Source: Chlamydoabsidia padenii (lineage: Eukaryota > Mucoromycota > Mucoromycetes > Mucorales > Cunninghamellaceae). Taken from it: 64,000 nucleotides of DNA. Below are positions 1 through 12,041 of this stretch, one piece after another. Made by a program: the position numbers and the translations under genes. The notes beneath the pieces were generated by a model. The model was not told the origin of the DNA and did no database searches. It saw nothing but the letters and a program-made list of their open reading frames with translations. Numbering within the stretch: position 1 is the first letter of the stretch; every line of letters begins with the position of its first letter. The stretch lies in assembly GCA_025330725.1 (NCBI GenBank), contig JAIWND010000026.1:62001-126000 (forward strand). Reading direction: 5' to 3'.

Positions 1-51
1 ACTAACTAACTTTCTCTATCCCCTCCCTCCCTCTCTCTCTCTCTCTTTTAG

Positions 52-447
52 GCCATCCGTTATCTCAATGAAAAGCCCGTGTTTGACGAAGAAGATCCCA
101 AAGATTTGCCTGTCAAGTTTGCTGCTATCAAGATCCCCTGCTACTTGAACAAGGCTATGTGTGCCCTCAAGTTACAACAAGGCAAGCAAGCTGCAGATGC
201 TACCACCGTGGTGTTGGAATACGATGAAAAGTTATTAAAGCCCGCCGATATCACCAAGGCTTACTTCCGTCGTGGTCTTGCCCGTGCTTTGATCAAGGAT
301 GAACAAGGTGCTGTTACTGATTTGGAAGCTGCTGCCGCTCGTGATCCCGAAGATGCTGCTATCAAACGCGAACTACACTCTGTCAAGCAAAAGATGTTGG
401 CCAAGAAGCAAAAGGAAAAGCAAGCCTTCTCTAAACTGTTTGGTTAG
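52..447 (+). CDS. Cyclophilin-40 type peptidyl-prolyl isomerase, C-terminal TPR exon (5' partial)
   Basis: This is the last exon of a gene that starts before the window. A branch-like actaac repeat at 1-10 and a pyrimidine tract lead to an AG at 50-51, and the exon opens with AIRYLNE. The 131 visible residues form TPR helices (NKAMCALKLQQGKQA, AYFRRGLARALIKDE) and a basic tail ending KQKEKQAFSKLFG. This matches the C-terminus of Cyp40/Cpr6 proteins, which pair a cyclophilin domain with three TPRs that bind the Hsp90 C-terminal EEVD. The cyclophilin domain itself is outside the window, so the isomerase call rests on the TPR tail. A candidate AATAAA lies near 503. Other TPR cochaperones are possible but fit less well. 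Confidence 0.85.
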   Translation, partial: AIRYLNEKPVFDEEDPKDLPVKFAAIKIPCYLNKAMCALKLQQGKQAADATTVVLEYDEKLLKPADITKAYFRRGLARALIKDEQGAVTDLEAAAARDPEDAAIKRELHSVKQKMLAKKQKEKQAFSKLFG

Positions 448-705
448 GATAGGTTATCTATGTATAAAATAGAAGTGGATCTAGTGTGGGTTGTGTTAAT
501 TAAATAAATTGTAATTGCTTTTTTGGTCTTTTTAATGTTGTATATATGATGGGGTATATGTGATGGGTGTATGCATGCATCTATGTGATGGTATTGATGG
601 GCATTGTTAAAAAGTCATTGTGCATGATGGTTGAAAAAAAAAAAGGGCCCTTTTATTCAAATAAATCAGTATAGACTAAAAACTAGAGCTAATCCTATTA
701 TCAAA

Positions 706-1539
706 CTAAAGTTTGGACTTGATATAATCCTGCCATTGACCAAGATCCCAACCAGAGGACACCGCATCATCACGCAATCCGTTCCAGACCACAGTTGGAC
801 TGACATGAATACCAACCTGCCGTGCCAAACGGATCTGTAATTTCAAATCATTCGACACCGAGTTCCCCTTGTTTTCCGGAGCCCCTGTTCCATTTGCCAA
901 AGCCTTGATGATCACTTGCTTGTCGTTCACGCCAGTCGATTGGACAATCAGGTCGGCTACTTGTTCCACTAATTGTCGTCTGGTCTTGTTTTCCACTGCT
1001 TCGTCAAAGTAGTCCCGTTGGTGTTCAAATAGTTGGTCAGAGAAGGTCAAAAAGTCGTCGTGGCTGTGTTTTTCCACCACCAAGGAAGCTTCGTGCACCA
1101 AGGTCGAACTAGCATGCCAGGGTTGGACTTGATGACGAAAGATGAATTGGACTTGATTAGGATGGTTTTTTTCTAACCAAGGGAGGACTTGCTACAAGGT
1201 CAAAAGAAGAACAAGAAAAAAAAGCGAGTGAGTAAAGCTGTTCTTTTGTCAGTTATAACAAGTTTACTTACAGTACGAAGAGCCTTATACATCTTGGCAG
1301 AGAAAGGACACTGTTCAGAAGAATAAAGATAAATGTGTTAGTATGGCATGCCATTATGTTTAAGCATATTGGAAATATTGACTTGCCACGTAATCCAAGT
1401 AAACTTCGAGAGTATGAGGAGCAGTGGAAGCTCCGAGTCGATGACCTATGTTCAGTGTCAAATGACAAGAATACATTTAGTAAAAGTTGGTTACATGTTC
1501 AGCCTTTAACTTACCAATAAATTGTGGTGATAATGCCAT
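706..1539 (-). CDS. DsbA-like thioredoxin-fold protein, 201 aa
   Basis: Four exons (about 1539-1515, a 56-nt exon, 1310-1272, 1191-706) join in frame to 201 codons plus stop. The protein starts MALSPQFIGHRLG and reads LEVYLDYCPFSAK, so the expected CxxC active site is CPFS and the second cysteine is missing. A thioredoxin-like strand, a long helical insertion with a basic stretch, and a cis-proline-like VSPTVVWNG near residue 180 follow. This agrees with the DsbA/FrnE-type thioredoxin-like family found widely in fungi, whose substrate is unknown. With one active-site cysteine it may not be a dithiol oxidoreductase. A promoter element (TTTCAATTCCCGC) sits about 80 bp before the ATG. Confidence 0.75.
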
Positions 1540-1619
1540 GATAAGAGGGATTTAAAAAAGTGGAAGAGAAGCTGAAAAATAAATCCAAGACATAAAAGTA
1601 AGCTTTAACCGTGAAATCA

Positions 1620-1632
1620 TTTCAATTCCCGC
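1620..1632. promoter_or_regulatory. Composite promoter element upstream of thioredoxin-fold gene
   Basis: TTTCAATTCCCGC, 81 bp before the ATG at 1539. Part of the recurrent family with core GGCGGGATTTGAA. Confidence 0.55.
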
Positions 1633-2768
1633 ATGTGGTTTGGCCTCCCTTCGTCATTAGTTCACGAAATGAGCACCACACACAATGAAACAAATAGACA
1701 AAGTAAGAGTTAAACAGAGAACTCTCATTGTTACTGGTTTCAAATGATGTAATTCGATAACTAAAATCAACACCCTGCAAGTACTTTTCCTAATTTGGGT
1801 GAATGGATCAAACCATCGCTCCACGCAGGAAAAGACAGTCGATCCAACTTTTATGTAATTGGTGATTTTTTGATTATAGATCATATCTTTCAATACAGTA
1901 ACAATTATGCATTGATCGTATTGTAGTAGATTGGATTCCATTAAAATAAAAAGGTGTGCAAATTGATATCCCATTTTTTAAGATTTGTATTTCGGCACTT
2001 GTAGTTAAGGGACGACTTGGCAATCGATCATTCGTTTAGTAATCACATCAGTCATTGATCTGAAAATCGGTTTTTCGGTCCATCCACCCGCATCCACCAA
2101 GGTCAATGTCGGCGGTTGAATTATTGATCGAAAGCATGAATTAACGCAATTGCATGACTGATTTGGACAAGGATAACGTACCCACTTGACAAACAAGGGG
2201 GAGGGGATGCATTGAGGTTTTTTTGTTTTTGTTTTTGTTTTAAATAAAGGAAACAAGTGTGAATGGAATAGTCTCATTTGATAAGAGTTGTCAAGGAACC
2301 GTGACTCCCCTCATCTCATGATAAATGTGATAAGCTTCATGACCGCAGAAATCTATTAATATAAACGAGAAATTTTCCAAATACAGAGGCGAGGGGAACA
2401 CTGACTGTAACTGATAAATTTTGGATTCTCTTTGACCTCTTTTTCCGTGATACAAGAAAATTTCGGCACCTTCTTTACCTTTTCTGACTTTTTTTTTTTT
2501 TTTTGTTTGGTGATATCCTTCTTCCATATTTGGGACTATATTACGAACCTGAACTCCCCATTTATATGAAATGGTTAACATAAAACAGCGTGGTTGACAA
2601 ATTCAACCCCCGCTTCATGGAAAATCATACCATAAAAGAAAAGGAGAAAGTGATATTGAGTTTGTAAGCGATCTATTCAAAAGGTATTTACTATGGGATG
2701 TTTTGTATATGGATCACAATATTTTAGGTTGGTAGCAATCAGGAAAATCAAAAGAAAAAAGGTCAATA

Positions 2769-2780
2769 TCGGCGATTAAA
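2769..2780. promoter_or_regulatory. Composite promoter element upstream of orphan gene 2882
   Basis: TCGGCGATTAAA, about 100 bp before the ATG, followed by CCAAT and TATAAAAA at 2795-2806. Confidence 0.55.
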
Positions 2781-2881
2781 CTTTTTCTCGCCGACCAATA
2801 TAAAAATGCAGGCAATTCCCATTTCCTCTCGTCCTTTCTTTTCTTTACATTCTTTTTTTTTTTTTTACATTCACCATCAAC

Positions 2882-4172
2882 ATGGCAACTACTGCTCTAC
2901 TTTACGATCCCCTATTGTTTTATCCATATGCCAAAACCTACTATGAAGCAGGAGAACACTATGCAATGAATGAAACTGATTACTCGTCGGCTGAATCTTG
3001 TATTGGCCCACCTTCCCTGTCGTCCTCACCAAGCTCACCATCAACCAACTCGATACAACCCTCCTCACCTTGCGGCGGTAATCTCAATCAAAAACATGTC
3101 GATACTGACTGGAACCATATCATGTCGAATATCAAGAAAGACATGTACAACTCTACCAGTGCGGCCGTCCCTTCTCCTGTCACCTATCTCTGTGAAAACG
3201 TCCCATTCAAGCCCAAACCATCAAAAGATCCTGCCTTCTTTTATAACTCTGATATTGCTGATGTCAAGGATATGTACTCTTATCGTCAACTACGATCTGA
3301 AAATTTGCTTTATCGAATGTTTAACTGTCCTTTGATGAAAATGGATGTGGATCAAACCTCGGTGATGCGTCTGACAAAAGGTATTTTTATCGCCAACAAG
3401 TTACAACCTTCCACTGGTTCACCAATGATGGCTCCCATTGATTTGTTGGATACCTCTTTTACTCAAGGTAAGTCCCCCCCCCTCATTCATATAATGTAGC
3501 TTTTATCCTTTTCCTTCTATTGGTTGAATGATTCTAATCACTCCCTTTTCTTTTTATTTTTTATTTTTCTTTTTACTAGATGAAGCATCTGTTGACACTA
3601 TCGATACCTTCCATTCTGGGAATATGAAACAGTTTATGTTACAACAACAACAACAGCCGATAATCAACAATCACTCTTTACACCATCAACAACGATTTGT
3701 CCCCTTTAGTTACACGTTTGGAGCAAGATTCAGCAATCCATATCATGGTCGTGATATCGTCCTTCGTGCAGGTCAATTGCCTCTGTGGTGCCAAACTCTC
3801 TTTTTAAACGAATGTGTGAATAGGATGCCACTCAAACCTGATGTCCCTTATCCTGGCCTCTTCCCTTTTGCACCTACTTTTATTGTCATCTTCCGAACAG
3901 GGGCTGCTTTATCATCATCAAACAACAACAACAACAGCAGTAGCTACTACAATAATCAAGACTATCACCCTGATCTGACTTTTATATATGAACGATATGC
4001 TATGGAACTATCTGAGCCAAATTATATAATGGATAACACTGGGGCAATGTGGACGGATCAAAAGCAACAAGTCATGAATCAACTCTTATTTTGTGATATT
4101 CCGGATGATGTTGCAGAGGTGTTGACTCAATTGGCTAATCTATGGGCTACTGATCAATGTCTTACTTTTTAG
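2882..4172 (+). CDS. Uncharacterised protein, 392 aa
   Basis: Two exons (2882-3467 and 3580-4172) join in frame through a 112-bp intron. I do not recognise the family. The N-terminus has a Ser/Pro-rich linker at about residues 35-65 and the middle has polyQ and polyN runs. Folded-looking segments are YTFGARFSNPYHGRDIVLR, QLPLWCQTLFLNECVNRMP and an acidic C-terminal helix ending LANLWATDQCLTF. No signal peptide or membrane segment is evident. The promoter is clear: a GGCGATTAAA element at 2771, CCAAT at 2795 overlapping TATAAAAA at about 2799, a CT-rich leader, and ATG in the context caacATGG. It is probably a real lineage-restricted gene. Confidence 0.75.
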
Positions 4173-4582
4173 ATATTCCTTCCCCAATTTATACAGTACA
4201 TTATGATATCCTTTAGTCTATATACCTTTTTCCCCTCCCCCCTACTCTTGTAAATATAATAGCATAGTATTTAATGTCTTGGAAATAAAATAAATAACCT
4301 TATCATATGTATGTTGTCTGTCATGGTTGGGATATTGTGATCTGGATCTGATAAAATAATGTGGAAAAAGGTATGCGGGGAACTCCGGATTTACCAATTT
4401 GGTGTCGGCATTTGAAACGAGGGGTGTCAATGGAGAATGGTCCCATACATAGCACAAGACAATGATTGATAATAAAAGTTAAGTTTATTTACAAATAGGT
4501 AAAAGTATTAACATCGTATAATTTATTGTTGCTATTTAAAATAAACTAGTATAAATTAAACAACTAAACTACATGGGTTAAA
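4173..4582. other. Intergenic, convergent 3' ends
   Basis: Contains polyadenylation-like AATAAA signals for both strands and CGGCATTTGAA at 4406, a copy of the composite element that is not near any start codon. Confidence 0.6.
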
Positions 4583-6595
4583 TCAAGTGGTCGAGTTCTG
4601 TAATGATTGTCCCAGGGGAAGTTCCATACCGTCCTTTTCTTGATCATCTTCTTCGTTGTTGTTGATAGAGCCACGTTCGTCACATCTAGTAAAAAAAAAA
4701 AATGGGTAAGTAATTCTACCCAATAAAAATTAACTCTCCTCCTCCCTCTATTACCTTTGTAGCCCGAATAATCGTTCATCCAAAACAGCACCGGGAAAAG
4801 TATACATGCCATCCTTCAGATATTTCCAAATATGTCGTCCAGTAGGGTGTATCGGATCACCATCTCCCTGTATCGATAATTGTCTACTTTCATCAGAAAG
4901 AGCCCCTTTCCCAGGAAGTTTATCATGCCGCAGATCCCAGTTTAGCATCCGACATAATTCAGGCACAATATCGTCCGAGTTCCCCAGCAGTTGCACATCA
5001 AATGTCATATGAGTGATGGGTGTCCGATTGATGAGGATCTGTGGTACACGGTGAGGTATTTGAGCCATGATTTCAGAGACGGGTGATACCTTTAGTGATG
5101 ATCCCATAACAATCAGCAAGTCCACTTTGTCCGTGTCAATCGAGAGTAGGTGATCAAATTCGTCAGGAAGCTTTTCTCCAAAGAAGGTGATGTCCTATTA
5201 TAGATAAAAAGGGACGGGATCGAGTTAAAAGATATGTGTTTATGAGTGCTTAGTTTTGATACTTACAGGTTTCATTATAGACATTCCTTTGCTTTTGCCG
5301 CTGTCATCATCATCATCATTTTCCTGTCTCTTGAGAGGTCTGGGTGCTGGGCATTTCGGGCATGGCGGTACAGACTAAGTAAAATAGGATCAAGTTAGTA
5401 TAAATGTATGCATTTTATGTTTTGGAGAGAATAGAGTAATCCCTTCTTACCTGCGCAAATATATAATCTTCAATGTCTTTACCATCACATTTGTATCCAC
5501 AAGTAACACAGCTAGCAGTCGCAAAGCTACCATGACAGTTGACCACCTTCTTTATATTCGCCTTGTGTTCCAGGGTATCAATGTTCTGAGTGTAGTTTCG
5601 TAGCAGTTTTCCTTGATTCTCCACCATCTTGACAAACAGGTGACTTGGACTTGGTTCATATTTACTTGGGTACAGTTCTTTTGCAAAAGAGTAAAAGATG
5701 TCTGGACTGTCGCGGAAGTATTCGATATCAAACATTTGTTGAGGGTCGTCCAGTTGATATTCTTGTAGTCTTGAATAGATACCAGTTTCAGATCGGAAAT
5801 CAGGGATACCACAGGATACTGATACACCTGCACCAGTGACAATCATAATGTTTTGTGCTTTAGCCATTAAAGATACCACATCATCCAGAGTATTCACATC
5901 ATCCAAACGACGTCGTTTACGTAAAAACCGACTGACTGTTGAGCGTAAAATAGGAAGCAAATCCAGATCCGATGCCAATAGAATGGCTCTTGAAGGCTAA
6001 AAGATAATTTATATATATGTAAAGAGAGAGAGAGAGGTTAGTTAGTCATCCTTCACCTTTATTCTATCCATTTATTCATTACCATGATAATCCCAAAGAC
6101 TTGTAAGAGTTTGGCCACCGGTACATGTTCGTGAAGCACATACTTTTCCATAAACTTCATGAGACCTATCATAAAAACACAATCAGCAGTGAATATATCC
6201 GTATCTCTATATCCGTCCCTTTTATTTTCTTACCTATTTCCCTAGCATCTTGTTGAATGGTCTCTATTTCTTCTTCTGTATAACTAGTCCATGCTAATAT
6301 GACAAGCCAATGGTCAGCCATATATGCATTAATCATTTAGTACGGGGGTTTTAATTCACATCCATGTTTGCACTTACGTATAGTATATTGGCCTTCTTCG
6401 TCTGATTCCTCCACGTCTACTTCATCGTCCACTCGTAAGGCAGCATTCAATAGGTCCGGTTCAGAGCTGTCTTCACTTTCTGTATCCACTTCATTACCTG
6501 AGGCCCAGTCAGCATCCGATTCTTCGTTATAGTTGGAGTCAAACAAAGGATGCCCAAGATCAGCTAATACTTCAAAAGTTGGTTTTGAGGTGGAA

Positions 6596-6627
<32 letters not shown>

Positions 6628-7033
6628 TGAGTCTGTGTGTTCAATATCATTATCTATCAACAAAAGAAGTGGAATTAGTGCCATGGACAAGACAGCATAA
6701 AATAAAAAATTTCCCCACACTCTTCAGTTTTCCATTTTCCTTTTTTGTTCTACCCTTGTAAACCAATCGTCGTTTAACAAGTGCGACTTGATTACCCCTT
6801 GTTTTCATACCACTATCTTTTTTTATTTTATTTTTTATTTTTTACTTACCTGTTGATTCTTGATCGACTTTTGCACGTTTCGGAAGACGATCTTGTATCA
6901 AATCGGAAGTGATATCATCAATACTGTCCTTTGTCGTTGGTGTATGGTCGCTGTCTGTACTGCGTTTTAGTGTTGTATTGCTGATTAGTGTACTTGTCGT
7001 ATCTCCACTGACGGTGCTGTCAGTTGGGTTCAT
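4583..7033 (-). CDS. SIRT1/Sir2-type NAD-dependent protein deacetylase, 599 aa
   Basis: Eight exons (7033-6850, 6653-6378, 6293-6234, 6165-6083, 5996-5451, 5374-5267, 5194-4755, 4685-4583) give 599 codons plus stop. The NAD-binding motif is GAGVSVSCGIPDFRS, followed by TQNIDTLEHKA, the catalytic HG in VNCHGSF, a zinc site of two Cys pairs (CVTC, CPKC), FFGEKLPD, and GSSLKV. This is the class I SIRT1/Sir2 layout, and the product would be a nuclear histone and factor deacetylase. The N-terminus is long, acidic and contains a run of Asp encoded by a trinucleotide repeat. The reading frame stays open upstream to an in-frame ATG at 7144, so the start is uncertain. It is divergent from coatomer delta. 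Confidence 0.93.
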
Positions 7034-7316
7034 AATTAGTATTGCCAAAGAGGAAAAGTGTGAAAGAAAGAGGGAGGTCGACTCTGTGAGCATTTTTATG
7101 ATTCTGTTTTCAAATTCCGACTTCACCCCTTGCACGTCACGCATATACAGTGGGCTTTTAGCAATAGACTGCACTGTAGTATACTCACGAATGACCTTCT
7201 TTTAAATATAGTCAGTAAGAAGGCACTCATTATCATGCAAAAAAAAAATACATAGTTTATATTACTGGCTAGTACCAATCATCATTTTTCCAATCTCCCT
7301 TTATATAAATGATTTG

Positions 7317-7330
7317 AAATTCAAATGCCG
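7317..7330. promoter_or_regulatory. Composite element in the SIR2/RET2 divergent promoter
   Basis: AAATTCAAATGCCG, 100 bp before the RET2 ATG and about 290 bp before the sirtuin ATG. Confidence 0.55.
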
Positions 7331-7429
7331 ATCGCGGTGGACCTTTTTTGGCCCGCCCCTCTTTTTTTTTTTTTTTTTTTTCTTCCCTCTTTCTTTCTCT
7401 CTTATCATCCATCTCACGTACATTCATTA

Positions 7430-8126
7430 TGGTAAAAGAGAACCCTCCCCCCAGTCATATGATAAATAAAAGTGTACTAATAAAGTGGTTCAATATTGTA
7501 GGTTGTTTTAGCTGCTTCTATTGTATCCAAAAGTGGCAAAGGTAGAACGATTCTCTTTTCATCTGAAAACAGACTCTTTTAACTAACACGATGCTTTTAC
7601 TTTTATTAGTGGTCCTCTCTCGTCAATTTCGCGAAATACAACGGTCTCGCATTGAAGGACTTCTTGCCTCCTTCCCTAAACTTACCAGTACTGGCCATCA
7701 ACATACTACCGTCGAAACCGAACATGTGCGCTACGTCTATCAACCTCTTGAAGATCTCTTTATGGTGCTCATCACAAACCGTCAAGTAAGTTAATACATA
7801 AATAAGAAAGGGGGGAGGAGGAAAAGAATTGTTTACTTATTATTACTCTTATACGATAGTCTAACATTCTACAAGACATTGAATCACTCCACCTGTTTGC
7901 TCGTGTGGTGACTGACATGTGTCGTTCGTGCGATGAGCGCGATATTCTCAACAACTCCTTTGAACTCTTATTTGCCTTTGATGAAATCATCTCTGAAGGC
8001 TATCGGGAAAATGTCAACCTATCTCAAGTCAAGAACAACATTGAAATGGAAAGCCACGAAGAAAAGATTCAAGAAATCATTGCCAGAGTAAGTACAATGG
8101 GACATCTTTTAATTACACCTAACCAA

Positions 8127-8166
<40 letters not shown>

Positions 8167-9640
8167 ATTTGATTAGAACAAGGAACGCGAAGCTAAAGAA
8201 GAACTCAAACGTCGGGCGAAACAATTTGATCTCCAACGAAAAGAAGCTTCGAAACGTGGTCAAGGATTCATGCAAGGCAACTTTAGTACCAACACTATGG
8301 GTGGTCGATATTCCCCTTCTTTGGAACCCTCTTCTCAAAGCATGATTCAAACACCTTCTTACAGTGGGTAAAGTGATAAAACAATGGCTGGGCTCGATAA
8401 TGAAAGATACCAGTACTAACCCTTTCTCTCTCTCTCTCTTGTTAATCAAAAGGCGATCTTCTACACCACCTGCTTCATCATCTAAAGCCAAGGGTATGCA
8501 ATTGGGTCGTAAAGCAAAGACTGCTGATCTGTTTGAAGCTATCAAGACCGAAGTGGAAGAACCTCTTTTACGACCAGGTGTTGCTATGTCTCGACCTGGT
8601 AGTCAACAAAAAAGCAATCCCAATCAAGAAAGGTAAAGACAAGAAAAAAAGGTGGGGAAAAAGACAATAGGCAATGTTTTAACCAAAGCTTTATTTTTAT
8701 TTTTATGATTGTTTAGTATCCATGTATCGATTGAAGAACGAGTGTCTATGGTGGCTAATCAAGAAGGGGAATTGGAACAATTGGAAGTGAAGGGTGTATT
8801 GACATTAAAGATCAGCGATCCTGCTATGGGTCGAATCCGATTATCTCTCGATGCTGCTGATGATCCTGCTATTCAATTCAAGGTAACCAATTGAAAAAAA
8901 TAGGAAAAGAAAAAGTTTATTGATATATTGTTATTTAGACACATCCAAACGTTGACAAGAATGTATTCAAAAATGAAAAGGCTGTACAAATGCGCGATAC
9001 TAGTCGGGCATTCCCTGTAAATCAAAATCTCGAAGTGGTCAGATGGAAGTTCTCATCTCAAGATGAAACTGCTGTGCCCTTGTCCAGTAAGTATTAATGA
9101 ACAAGTAATCGAAATGGATAGATAAACTGATTATCTTTTTGCTCTTACTCTAGTTACTTGCTGGCCTTCCCCTGCTGATAATGGAACTTGTGATGTGAAC
9201 ATAGAATATGTATTAGAAGCGGATCATTTGGAATTACGTGATGTCATCATCTCCATTCCTTTACCGTAAGTATAAACCTAATGATGGAATAAGATTAACC
9301 ATGTTATTAACCACTCTATCTTTTTTGCTTTAATTTATCAACTAGTGGTGAACCTAATGCAACAGTACATCAAGTCGATGGATCTTACTTTGTTGATCGC
9401 CAACGACGTGTGCTTGAATGGCAACTACCTTTGATCAACAGCAACAACAAGAATGGTTTATTGGAATGTACTCTTCCTGGATCGGATGCAGCCGGATTTT
9501 TCCCTGTCATGGCAAACTTTGTCGCTGAAAAACTTATTTGTGGTGTGGATGTATTGGATGTACATAACTTGGAATCTCAATCAACTTCTATCTTCTCCAA
9601 AGAGATCCTCCTCACATCGGATGAATATACAGTAGGATAG
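7430..9640 (+). CDS. RET2: Coatomer subunit delta (RET2), 512 aa
   Basis: Ten exons (7430-7432, 7502-7541, 7610-7785, 7860-8087, 8177-8367, 8453-8632, 8717-8882, 8939-9086, 9154-9265, 9346-9640) give 512 codons plus stop. The first exon is only the ATG. It splices to [13 protein letters not shown], the universal delta-COP N-terminus, which fixes this unusual start. A longin domain (residues 1-140), a basic linker with coiled coil ([15 protein letters not shown]), and a mu-homology domain from about residue 250 follow, ending [13 protein letters not shown]. The product is part of the COPI coat for Golgi-to-ER retrieval. A TA microsatellite fills one intron. The promoter is shared with the divergent sirtuin and carries TTCAAATGCCG about 100 bp upstream. 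Confidence 0.96.
8131..8161. repeat. TA microsatellite in a RET2 intron
   Basis: About 15 TA units just before the acceptor of intron 4. Similar TA tracts lie in JMJD6 (16304-16329) and PTGR3-like (18909-18937) introns. Confidence 0.95.
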
Positions 9641-9780
9641 ATGTTATTGTTGATTGGTTTAGTTATAGTTTTACATTTTTATAGTATTATTTAACCCTCT
9701 TATTAAAAAAAAACACATAAAGATCACTTTTATAAAAGCCTGTTTACTGTCAAATCTTGATCTTCTTCCAAACTCTCCAA

Positions 9781-9808
9781 TTTCAATCGCCGATGTTTAA
9801 TCACCGCC
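9781..9808. promoter_or_regulatory. Paired composite elements upstream of VMA2
   Basis: TTTCAATCGCCG and TTTAATCACCGCC lie in the same orientation 15 bp apart, ending 127 bp before the ATG. Confidence 0.55.
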
Positions 9809-9934
9809 GGGCGATGTGTCTCCGTTTCTGTTTGGGGAGTCTCTTTTTTTTTTTTTTCTTTCCCAATTTTTTTTTTCCCCCTCTTCCCTCTTTCCCCTTC
9901 TCATCCTTTTACTCATACCTCGATAATATATAGA

Positions 9935-12041
9935 ATGGCGAAACCCATCTCAGCACGCGAAGCATTCGAATTACACAAGTCTGCTGTTACAAGAGACTTT
10001 GTCGCCAAGCCACGTCTCGGTAAGACTTGAAAAAAAAACATCATTTGCCCCCCCCCTCCTAACTCTCCCTTATTGATAACAGGTTACTCACTATTATATA
10101 TGTATACATATACTTTTCTTTGTTATTAGATTATCGTACGGTGACTGGTGTCAATGGCCCTTTAGTTATTCTTGACAATGTGAAGGTAGGTCATTCAAAC
10201 AAGAAAGGGGAATAGTCATACAAAAAGGGGTTGGCGTACGTATGGCGTTTGATAACTGAAACAATCTCTTTTTAATTAGTTTCCCAAATTCTCTGAAATT
10301 GTGGACTTGACTCTTCCTGATGGCTCTGTCCGTGCTGGTCAAGTACTCGAAGTCCAAGGTAGCAAAGCCGTTGTACAGGTAAATGACTAGAAACTCATCC
10401 TCCTCATAATTTGATACTAACTAATCAACTCGACTCTTTTTTTTTTTAGGTCTTTGAAGGTACCTCTGGTATTGATGCCAAGCAAACCCATGTCAAGTTT
10501 ACCGGTAATACTCTACAAATTCCTGTGTCTGAAGATATGTTGGGTCGTGTCTTCAATGGCTCTGGTAAACCTATCGATAAAGGACCCAAGGTGTTTGCTG
10601 ATGATTACTTGGATGTCAATGGCTCGCCTATCAATCCCTTCTCTCGTATTTACCCTGAAGAAATGATTCAAACTGGTATTTCTGCTATTGATACCATGAA
10701 CTCCATTGCCCGTGGTCAAAAGATTCCCATCTTCTCAGCTGCTGGTTTGCCTCATAATGAAGTAAGTTGAGGACCATCTTTTATGCACTATACTAAATAT
10801 TTATCTCTTTTAGATTGCTGCTCAAATCTGTCGTCAAGCTGGTCTAGTGCAAAAACTTGCTCCTACCAAGGATGTCCATGATGGTCATGAAGATAATTTC
10901 TCTATCGTGTTTGGTGCTATGGGTGTGAACATGGAAACTGCTCGCTTCTTCAAGCAAGACTTTGAAGAAAATGGTTCAATGGAACGGGTGACTCTCTTTT
11001 TGAATTTGGCTAATGACCCCACGTAAGTAGGATCACGTTTGAATTATGACTCTTACTCACTCACACTCTCTTTTATAGTATTGAACGTATTATCACTCCT
11101 CGTTTGGCTTTGACTACTGCTGAATACTATGCTTATCAATTGGAAAAACACGTGTTGGTTATCTTGACTGACATGAGTTCTTATGCTGATGCTTTGCGTG
11201 AAGTCTCTGCTGCTCGTGAAGAAGTACCTGGTCGTCGTGGTTATCCTGGTTATATGTATACTGATTTGTCTACTATCTATGAACGGGCTGGTCGTGTCGA
11301 AGGCCGTAATGGTTCCATCACTCAAATTCCCATTTTAACAATGCCCAACGATGGTAAGTTTCACTGGAATGACATTACAACTATGAATATTAACTCTCTC
11401 TCTCTTTTTTTTTTTAAAACCCCCCCCCCTATAGACATCACCCACCCTATTCCTGATTTGACTGGTTACATCACTGAAGGTCAAATCTTTGTGGATCGTC
11501 AACTGTACAACCGACAAATCTATCCTCCTATCAACGTCCTTCCTTCTTTATCTCGTCTGATGAAATCTGCTATTGGTGAAGGCATGACAAGAAAGGATCA
11601 TGGTGATGTGTCCAATCAATTGGTAAGTAAAGCAAGGAAAAAAAAAAAAAGAAAAAGAGAGGGGAGGATGCCTGTATTAATGTACTCTTTTTTTTAAAAA
11701 AAAATTTGTGTATTTAGTATGCCAAATATGCCATTGGTCGTGATGCTGCTGCTATGAAGGCCGTGGTTGGTGAAGAAGCTTTGAACCAAGAAGACAAGTT
11801 ATCATTGGAATTCTTGGAAAAGTTTGAAAAGACCTTTATCGCTCAAGGACCCTATGAATCCCGAACAATCTATGACTCTTTGGATCTCGCCTGGTCTTTG
11901 CTCCGTATCTTCCCCAAGGAATTATTGAACCGTATCCCTCAAAATGTCTTGGCCGAATACTATCAACGTGATCGCAGCAAGTCGAAGCAACGATCCAAAG
12001 GTGTCTTCGATACTGCTGATGAAGAAGCCGATGAACAATAG
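9935..12041 (+). CDS. VMA2: V-type proton ATPase subunit B, 515 aa
   Basis: Eight exons (9935-10019, 10130-10185, 10280-10378, 10450-10761, 10814-11022, 11079-11353, 11435-11622, 11718-12041) give 515 codons plus stop. Diagnostic stretches are [52 protein letters not shown] (the non-catalytic degenerate P-loop region), [19 protein letters not shown] and [18 protein letters not shown]. The protein is the regulatory nucleotide-binding subunit of the V1 head, needed to acidify vacuoles and endosomes. Length and sequence are typical. Two motif-like elements (TTTCAATCGCC, TTTAATCACCGCC) lie 125-155 bp before the ATG. The 3' end converges on the TatD-type gene. Confidence 0.97.

Larger units (their letters stand above)
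1540..2881. other. Intergenic region between divergent genes
   Basis: AT-rich, 1.3 kb. Short open frames (such as minus 1657-1974) show no family resemblance or splice support. Holds promoter elements for both flanking genes and motif variants at 2111 (GGCGGTTGAA) and 2599 (TTCAACCCCCGC). Confidence 0.6.

Noticed and set aside
1657..1974. 105-codon minus-strand open frame
   Set aside because: No family resemblance, low-complexity hydrophobic composition and no promoter or splice support.
4195..4206. gatatcctttag as a second U12 donor
   Set aside because: It lies after the stop codon in an intergenic region with no branch site or frame to support splicing.
6596..6625. GTC trinucleotide repeat as an expansion locus
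   Set aside because: It encodes a plain Asp run in the sirtuin's acidic linker; such runs are common.
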